A stretch of DNA of 6,494 nt, taken from Comamonadaceae bacterium. Its GTDB lineage: Bacteria > Pseudomonadota > Gammaproteobacteria > Burkholderiales > Burkholderiaceae_C. Position 1 is the stretch's first letter, and every line of letters begins with the position of its first letter. Made by a program: the position numbers and the translations under genes. The notes beneath the pieces were generated by a model. The model was not told the origin of the DNA and ran no database searches. It worked only from the letters and a program-made list of their open reading frames with translations. The DNA lies in NCBI GenBank assembly GCA_947457975.1, contig CANGYC010000141.1:1-6494 (forward strand), written 5' to 3'. Positions 1 through 6,494 of this stretch are shown one piece after another.

Positions 1-693
1 CAATTCTTCGCAGGCAAGGAACGCACGCAGGAGGAGTTCTTCAACACCTTCGAGGCGCTGCTGGCCAAGCGCGCACACATCATCATGACCAGCGACACCT
101 ATCCCAAGGGGCTGGCCGACATCGACGAACGCCTGACCTCGCGTTTCGACGCCGGGCTCACCGTGGCCATCGAGCCGCCCGAGCTCGAGATGCGCGTGGC
201 CATCCTGATCCGCAAGGCCGCGGCCGAAGGCACGGTGATGCCGGAAGACGTGGCCTTCTTCATTGCCAAGAACGTGCGCGCCAACGTACGGGAACTGGAA
301 GGCGCGCTGCGCAAGGTGCTGGCCTACGCGCGCTTCTCGCACAAGGACGTGCACATCGGCGTGGCACGCGAGGCCCTGCGCGACCTGCTGTCCATCCAAA
401 ACCGGCAGATTTCGGTGGAAAACATCCAGAAAACCGTGGCCGACTTCTACAAGATCAAGGTCGCGGACATGTATTCCAAGAAGCGGCCGGCCAGCATCGC
501 CCGCCCGCGCCAGATTGCCATGTACCTGGCCAAGGAGCTCACCCAAAAAAGCCTGCCAGAGATCGGCGAGCTCTTTGGCGGCCGCGACCACACCACGGTG
601 CTGCATGCGGTGCGCAAGATGGCGGCCGAACGCCAGCAACTGAGCGAGTTGAACCAGCAACTCCATGTGCTGGAGCAGACCCTGAAAGGCTGA
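1..693 (+). CDS. dnaA: Chromosomal replication initiator protein DnaA, C-terminal 230 residues (5' end outside window)
   Basis: DnaA is the AAA+ ATPase that binds DnaA boxes at oriC, melts the origin and starts helicase loading. The reading frame is open from base 1 and ends at TGA 691-693. The visible part begins just after the Walker B Asp-Asp, so Walker A, Walker B and domains I-II lie upstream. Numbering residues from the window start: sensor I is in MTSD (29-32), the arginine finger is R48 in LTSRF (E. coli R285), and the sensor II arginine is R97 in NVRELEGAL (E. coli R334). The DNA-binding domain IV runs from about 133 to 230. R162 matches E. coli R399, and the DnaA signature [12 protein letters not shown] (192-203) carries the Asp-His-Thr that reads the DnaA box. 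By my alignment the visible part is as long as the matching E. coli segment, so the C terminus is intact. E. coli SRFGWGL is SRFDAGL here, a change I associate with Burkholderiales. The family assignment is certain. Confidence 0.98.
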   Translation, partial: QFFAGKERTQEEFFNTFEALLAKRAHIIMTSDTYPKGLADIDERLTSRFDAGLTVAIEPPELEMRVAILIRKAAAEGTVMPEDVAFFIAKNVRANVRELEGALRKVLAYARFSHKDVHIGVAREALRDLLSIQNRQISVENIQKTVADFYKIKVADMYSKKRPASIARPRQIAMYLAKELTQKSLPEIGELFGGRDHTTVLHAVRKMAAERQQLSELNQQLHVLEQTLKG

Positions 694-845
694 AAAACGA
701 TCTCCCCAGCCCGCCCAACCCCTTGGGGCCGCAATTGGCAGGAACCGGGTCAAACAGGGGAAAATAGAGCCAACCATGCCGGGGGCCGATTCCCGGGTGC
801 GACTACCATCAAAGACATCACGCCAAGACAAGAAAGACAAGCCCC

Positions 846-1955
846 ATGATCGTCCTCAAAGCACCCCAGGAACAGGTTCTCTCGGCCCTGCAGTCGGTGG
901 CCGGCATCGTCGAGCGCCGCCATACCCTGCCCATCCTGGCCAACGTGCTGATCCGCAAAACGGGCGGCCAGGTGCAGCTGACCACCAGCGATCTGGAGAT
1001 CCAGATCCGCACCAGCAGCGAGCTCGGGGGCGACGAGGGCAACTTCACCACCACCGTGGGCGCGCGCAAGTTGATCGACATCCTGCGCTCCATGCCCAGC
1101 GACCAGACCGTCTCGCTCGAGTCCAACCAGAACAAGCTGCTGCTCAAGGGCGGTAAAAGCCGCTTCACCCTGCAGACCCTGCCGGCCGAAGACTTTCCGC
1201 TGGTGCAGGAAGCGGCCAGCTTCGGCCCCGCCTTCTCGGTGCCGCAAAAAACGCTCAAGGCGCTGCTGAACCAGGTGTCGTTCTCGATGGCGGTGCATGA
1301 CATCCGCTACTACTTGAATGGCATCCTGTTCGTGGCCGAGGGCAAGCAGCTGAGCCTGGTGGCCACCGATGGCCACCGCCTGGCCTATGCCTCGGCCGAA
1401 CTGGACGTGGACATCGCCCAGCGCCAGGAAGTGATCCTGCCGCGCAAGACCGTGCTGGAACTCCAGCGCCTGCTGTCTGACAAAGAAGGCGCCATCGAGA
1501 TGCGCTTTGCCGGCAACCAGGCCAAGTTCGGCTTCGACGGCATGGAGTTCGTCACCAAGCTGGTGGAGGGCAAGTTCCCTGACTACAACCGCGTGATCCC
1601 CAAGAACCACAAGAACATCGTGGTGCTGGGCCGCACCGCCCTCTTGGCCAGCCTGCAGCGTGCCGCCATCCTCACCAGTGAGAAATTCAAAGGCGTGCGC
1701 CTGAACCTCGAGCCTGGCACCCTGCGCGTGGCCTCCACCAACGCCGAGCAGGAAGAGGCCGTGGACGAGCTCGATATCGACTACGGCGGCGACGCCATCG
1801 AGATTGGTTTCAACGTGACCTACCTGATCGACGTGCTGGGCAATATGGACCAGGACATGGTCAAGCTCGAGCTGGCCGACGCCAACAGTTCGGCCCTGGT
1901 CACCATTCCCGACAACACCGACTTCAAGTACGTGGTCATGCCCATGCGTATCTGA
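846..1955 (+). CDS. dnaN: DNA polymerase III subunit beta (sliding clamp)
   Basis: The 369-residue product is close to E. coli DnaN (366). As a ring-shaped dimer it encircles DNA and tethers Pol III and many repair proteins. Three clamp domains are expected at roughly 1-120, 125-245 and 247-369. Landmarks include RYYLNGILF (154-162), ATDGHRLA (173-180), KFPDYNRVIP (243-252), FNVTYLIDVL (322-331) and the C-terminal VVMPMRI (363-369), part of the hydrophobic cleft that holds clamp-binding peptides. The start is ATG 846, where the protein opens with the expected MIVLKAPQEQVL. A weak Shine-Dalgarno-like AGAAAG lies at 831-836, 9 nt upstream. The gene ends at TGA 1953-1955, and a second in-frame TGA follows at 1959-1961. 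It sits 152 nt after dnaA and 90 nt before gyrB, so cotranscription with either is plausible but not shown. Nothing is missing or broken. Confidence 0.98.
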   Translation: MIVLKAPQEQVLSALQSVAGIVERRHTLPILANVLIRKTGGQVQLTTSDLEIQIRTSSELGGDEGNFTTTVGARKLIDILRSMPSDQTVSLESNQNKLLLKGGKSRFTLQTLPAEDFPLVQEAASFGPAFSVPQKTLKALLNQVSFSMAVHDIRYYLNGILFVAEGKQLSLVATDGHRLAYASAELDVDIAQRQEVILPRKTVLELQRLLSDKEGAIEMRFAGNQAKFGFDGMEFVTKLVEGKFPDYNRVIPKNHKNIVVLGRTALLASLQRAAILTSEKFKGVRLNLEPGTLRVASTNAEQEEAVDELDIDYGGDAIEIGFNVTYLIDVLGNMDQDMVKLELADANSSALVTIPDNTDFKYVVMPMRI

Positions 1956-1961
1956 GCGTGA

Positions 1962-4628
<2,667 letters not shown>

Positions 4629-4681
4629 GGCGCTGCGCTCGCGGCATCCAGGCCGGCCCCCATCCGCACCCCGCATTCGTG

Positions 4682-5443
4682 ATGCCCGCGCCAACCAACA
4701 CTGCCACCGCTTCGCCTGACGTCCTGCAGCTACAGGACATCGCGCTCAGGCGAGGCACCCAACTCCTCTTCGACAAGCTCACCCTGTCCCTGAGCGAGCG
4801 CCGCATCGGCTTCATCGGGGACAACGGCGCGGGCAAGAGCAGCCTGTTTCGCCTCATCTGCGGCCTGGAGCAGCCTTCTGCCGGCCAGGTGCACCTGCCG
4901 ACGGCCGGCGCCGACGGTGCCCGGCCCGTGGGCATGATGTTTCAGAACCCGGATGAGCAGTGGATCTTTCCCACCGTGGAAGAAGAGCTGGCGCTCAGCC
5001 TCACAGGCCGTGGCCTGCGCCGCCAAGAGGCCCTGGTGCAGGCGCGCCAGTGGCTGGCCGCGCGCGGCTTGGGCCACTGGGCTGAACGCGCGATCGCCAG
5101 CCTGAGCCAAGGCCAGCGCCAGCATGTGTGCTGGCTGTCGCTGCTGATCGCCGCGCCCGCCGTGCTGCTGCTGGATGAACCCTTTGCCAGCCTCGACCTG
5201 CCGGGGCAGCAGCTGCTGCGCCAGGAGATCGCGCAAGCCCCGCAGCAGGTGCTGCTGTCCACCCACCAGCTCTCGCACGTGCGTGACTTCGAGCGCGTGA
5301 TCTGGCTCGAAGCCGGCCGCGTGCGCGCCGACGGCCCAGGCGCAGAGGTGTGCGCGGCCTATGAAGCCGAGGTGCTCCAGCGGGCGCAAGAGCGGCGCCT
5401 GTCGATCGACGAGGCGGCACCCGCAGGCAAGGCCGGCGCATGA
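4682..5443 (+). CDS. bioM: ECF transporter ATP-binding protein, biotin-type (BioM)
   Basis: This is the ABC ATPase predicted to power biotin uptake on the inner face of the membrane. Numbered from ATG 4682 (253 residues), it shows Walker A GDNGAGKS (46-53), the Q-loop in FQNPDEQW (Q88), an ABC signature written LSQGQ (141-145) instead of LSGGQ, Walker B VLLLDEP (161-167, E166 catalytic), D-loop SLD (170-172) and H-loop STHQ (H195). FQNPDEQ is typical of the CbiO/EcfA group of ECF ATPases. Specificity for biotin comes from the neighbours: bioN overlaps its stop codon (ATGA) and bioY follows. An adjacent in-frame GTG at 4679 is an alternative start, and no clear Shine-Dalgarno sequence precedes either. 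The first 14 or so residues are low-complexity Ala/Thr/Pro, so the true start is uncertain by a few codons. It begins 53 nt after gyrB. The ATPase family is certain; the name bioM depends on context. Confidence 0.9.
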   Translation: MPAPTNTATASPDVLQLQDIALRRGTQLLFDKLTLSLSERRIGFIGDNGAGKSSLFRLICGLEQPSAGQVHLPTAGADGARPVGMMFQNPDEQWIFPTVEEELALSLTGRGLRRQEALVQARQWLAARGLGHWAERAIASLSQGQRQHVCWLSLLIAAPAVLLLDEPFASLDLPGQQLLRQEIAQAPQQVLLSTHQLSHVRDFERVIWLEAGRVRADGPGAEVCAAYEAEVLQRAQERRLSIDEAAPAGKAGA

Positions 5444-6033
5444 AAAGCCTGTACAGCGAAGAGCGCCGCTGGCTGCACGAGGTCCCGGCCGGCCTGAAGT
5501 TTTTGGTGCTGGCCCTGGCGGGAAGCGCCCTCTTTCTGACCAGCCGCATCGACTGGCTGGCGTTGGGCGCCCTGCTGGCTGCCGGGATGTTTGCCTCGCT
5601 GGGCCGGGGCACACAGGCCGTGCGGCGCCTGCTGCTGCCGCTGGGGGTGGCCATTGCGTTGGTGGCGGCCTTCCATGCACTGATGGGCCAGGCCGCGCTG
5701 GGCATCGCCAGTGCGCTGCGGCTCAGCGCCATGGCCCTGCTCGGCTTTTCCGTGACCGCGAGCACCCGCCCGTCGGACTGCCTGCACCTGATCGAGCGTC
5801 TGCTCCAGCCCCTGGCGCGCTTTGGGGTGCGCCCCGACGAGGTGGCGCTGCGGGTGGCCTTGATGCTGCGCTTTGTCGACCAGTTCTTCGGCCTCTGGCA
5901 ACGGCTGGACGAGTCGCACCGCTTGCGCACCGGGCGCGGCGGCGGCCTGCGGCTGCTGGGGCCTTTGGCCATTCAGCTGCTACTGGCAGCGCGGCGCGTG
6001 AGCGACGCGCTGCAGCTGCGCCTGGGAAAATAA
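5440..6033 (+). CDS. bioN: ECF transporter transmembrane (T) component, biotin-type (BioN)
   Basis: This is a 197-residue inner-membrane protein predicted to couple the BioM ATPase to the BioY substrate-binding protein. Hydrophobic segments lie at about residues 20-35, 38-54, 63-81 and 87-106, with a weaker one at 173-186. The segment from 107 to 170 is amphipathic and rich in Arg and Asp (RLLQPLARFGVRPDEVALR), like the cytoplasmic coupling helices of EcfT proteins. EcfT proteins usually carry two short Ala-Arg-Gly-like motifs that contact the ATPases. The best matches here are Leu-Arg-Thr (162-164) and Leu-Arg-Leu (193-195): the arginines are kept and the flanks diverge. The second lies only two residues from the C terminus. 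ATG 5440 overlaps the bioM stop by 4 nt, which implies translational coupling, and AAGG at 5429-5432 is a plausible ribosome site 7 nt upstream. Family placement rests on topology and position between bioM and bioY. Confidence 0.85.
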   Translation: MKSLYSEERRWLHEVPAGLKFLVLALAGSALFLTSRIDWLALGALLAAGMFASLGRGTQAVRRLLLPLGVAIALVAAFHALMGQAALGIASALRLSAMALLGFSVTASTRPSDCLHLIERLLQPLARFGVRPDEVALRVALMLRFVDQFFGLWQRLDESHRLRTGRGGGLRLLGPLAIQLLLAARRVSDALQLRLGK

Positions 6034-6060
6034 GCCTCTTTTCTTTGACGTCTCGACGAC

Positions 6061-6494
6061 ATGCCTCCCCTGCGCCACTCTTCCCTCGCCCTGGTGTCCC
6101 TGTTTGCCGCCTTGCTGGCGGTGTTCGGCCTGATCCCCAAGATCGACCTGCCCCTGGGCGTGCCCATCACCCTGCAAACGCTGGGCGTCATGCTGGCCGG
6201 CTGCCTGCTCGGCGCACGGCGGGGCTTGCAGGCTGTGCTGCTGTTCCTCGTGGCCGTGGCCATTGGCCTGCCCCTGCTCTCGGGCGGACGGGGCGGCCTG
6301 GGGGTGTTCATGGCGCCTTCCAGCGGCTACCTGCTGGGCTGGCCCCTGGGCGCCTTGGTCACGGGCTGGCTGATGGGGCGGCTGCCCACGGGAAGCGCCC
6401 GCCAGGCGGCCTTCAGCGCCTTCGTGGCCTCGGCCCTGGGCGGCCTCTTGGTGGTGCATGTCTGCGGCGTCGTGGGCCTGGTGATGATCGCAAG
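6061..6494 (+). CDS. bioY: Biotin transporter substrate-binding component BioY, N-terminal 144 residues (3' end outside window)
   Basis: BioY is the membrane S-component that binds biotin with high affinity. It can work with BioMN and in some bacteria is found without them. The frame from ATG 6061 stays open to the window end, giving 144 whole codons plus two bases; family members are usually about 190 residues, so the last quarter is missing. Diagnostic sequence includes VPITLQTLGVMLAG (34-47), which I recognise as the conserved BioY signature, and SSGYLLGWPLGA (87-98), matching its conserved Gly-Tyr-Leu-x-Gly region. Hydrophobic stretches at about 8-25, 41-52, 56-73, 90-106 and 116-143 fit a polytopic protein. 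An in-frame TGA at 6046-6048 blocks any earlier start. The 27-nt gap after bioN is pyrimidine-rich and has no clear Shine-Dalgarno sequence. The order M-N-Y, same strand and short gaps indicate one operon. Confidence 0.93.
   Translation, partial: MPPLRHSSLALVSLFAALLAVFGLIPKIDLPLGVPITLQTLGVMLAGCLLGARRGLQAVLLFLVAVAIGLPLLSGGRGGLGVFMAPSSGYLLGWPLGALVTGWLMGRLPTGSARQAAFSAFVASALGGLLVVHVCGVVGLVMIA

Noticed and set aside
694..845. Possible dnaN promoter (TTGGCA 735-740 with an AAAATA-like element at 761-766) and a short hairpin (CCGGG 779-783 with CCCGG 792-796).
   Set aside because: The spacing between the promoter-like boxes is 20 nt and the -10 match is poor. The hairpin has only five Watson-Crick pairs and no T tract. 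A dnaN promoter here is plausible from general gene organisation but not supported by the bases. CCCCTTGGGG at 719-728 is too short to be a terminator.
776..1156. A + strand frame from ATG 776 overlapping the start of dnaN.
   Set aside because: It lies almost wholly in the +2 shadow of dnaN, with a Pro/Arg/Gly-rich translation and no recognisable family. The dnaN frame is beyond doubt.
4629..4681. A terminator for gyrB or a biotin operator ahead of bioM.
   Set aside because: The gap has a GCCGGC palindrome and general GC richness, but no stem followed by T residues. No TTATMKATAA-like or BirA-like site can be read.
6034..6060. TTGACG (6045-6050) as a -35 element, and GAAAA/TTTTC (6026-6030 and 6039-6043) as a terminator between bioN and bioY.
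   Set aside because: A promoter with that -35 would start transcription inside bioY. The A/T stem is five pairs with an 8-nt loop overlapping the bioN stop codon, which is too weak to end transcription.

Overview
This is a chromosomal replication-origin neighbourhood from a high-GC betaproteobacterium, most likely Burkholderiales and probably Comamonadaceae (Acidovorax-like). That placement rests on the gene order dnaA-dnaN-gyrB, the strong G/C preference at third codon positions, and GyrB and DnaA sequences that read like those I remember from that family. It is recall, not a database search. No phylogenetic marker in the window gives a genus.

Layout: all genes are on the + strand and tightly packed. 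Positions 1-693 hold the 3' half of dnaA, from just after Walker B to the stop. A 152-nt gap leads to a complete dnaN (846-1955, sliding clamp). A 90-nt gap containing small hairpins leads to a complete gyrB (2046-4628, gyrase B subunit). After 53 nt comes a second cluster, identified as a biotin energy-coupling-factor (ECF) transporter: bioM (4682-5443, ATPase), bioN (5440-6033, transmembrane coupling protein, ATGA overlap with bioM) and bioY (6061 to the window end, biotin-binding membrane component, cut off after 144 codons).

How the genes work together: DnaA opens the origin, the DnaN clamp tethers the replicative polymerase, and GyrB (with GyrA, encoded elsewhere) removes the positive supercoils made by forks and supplies negative supercoiling. 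BioM, BioN and BioY should assemble into one importer, with BioY capturing biotin, BioN coupling and BioM hydrolysing ATP. The two groups have no obvious functional link. They share strand and close spacing, and I see neither a convincing terminator nor a promoter between gyrB and bioM, so read-through from gyrB is possible.

I found no mobile element, CRISPR array, tRNA, rRNA or prophage gene, and no sign of an undescribed system. The genes belong to well-known families. The points worth a second look are the attachment of bioMNY to the replication cluster, diverged motifs in BioM and BioN, the paired hairpins ahead of gyrB, and lineage-specific extra segments in GyrB. Very long antisense reading frames exist but are explained by codon usage. 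No stretch over 300 bases lacks a gene.
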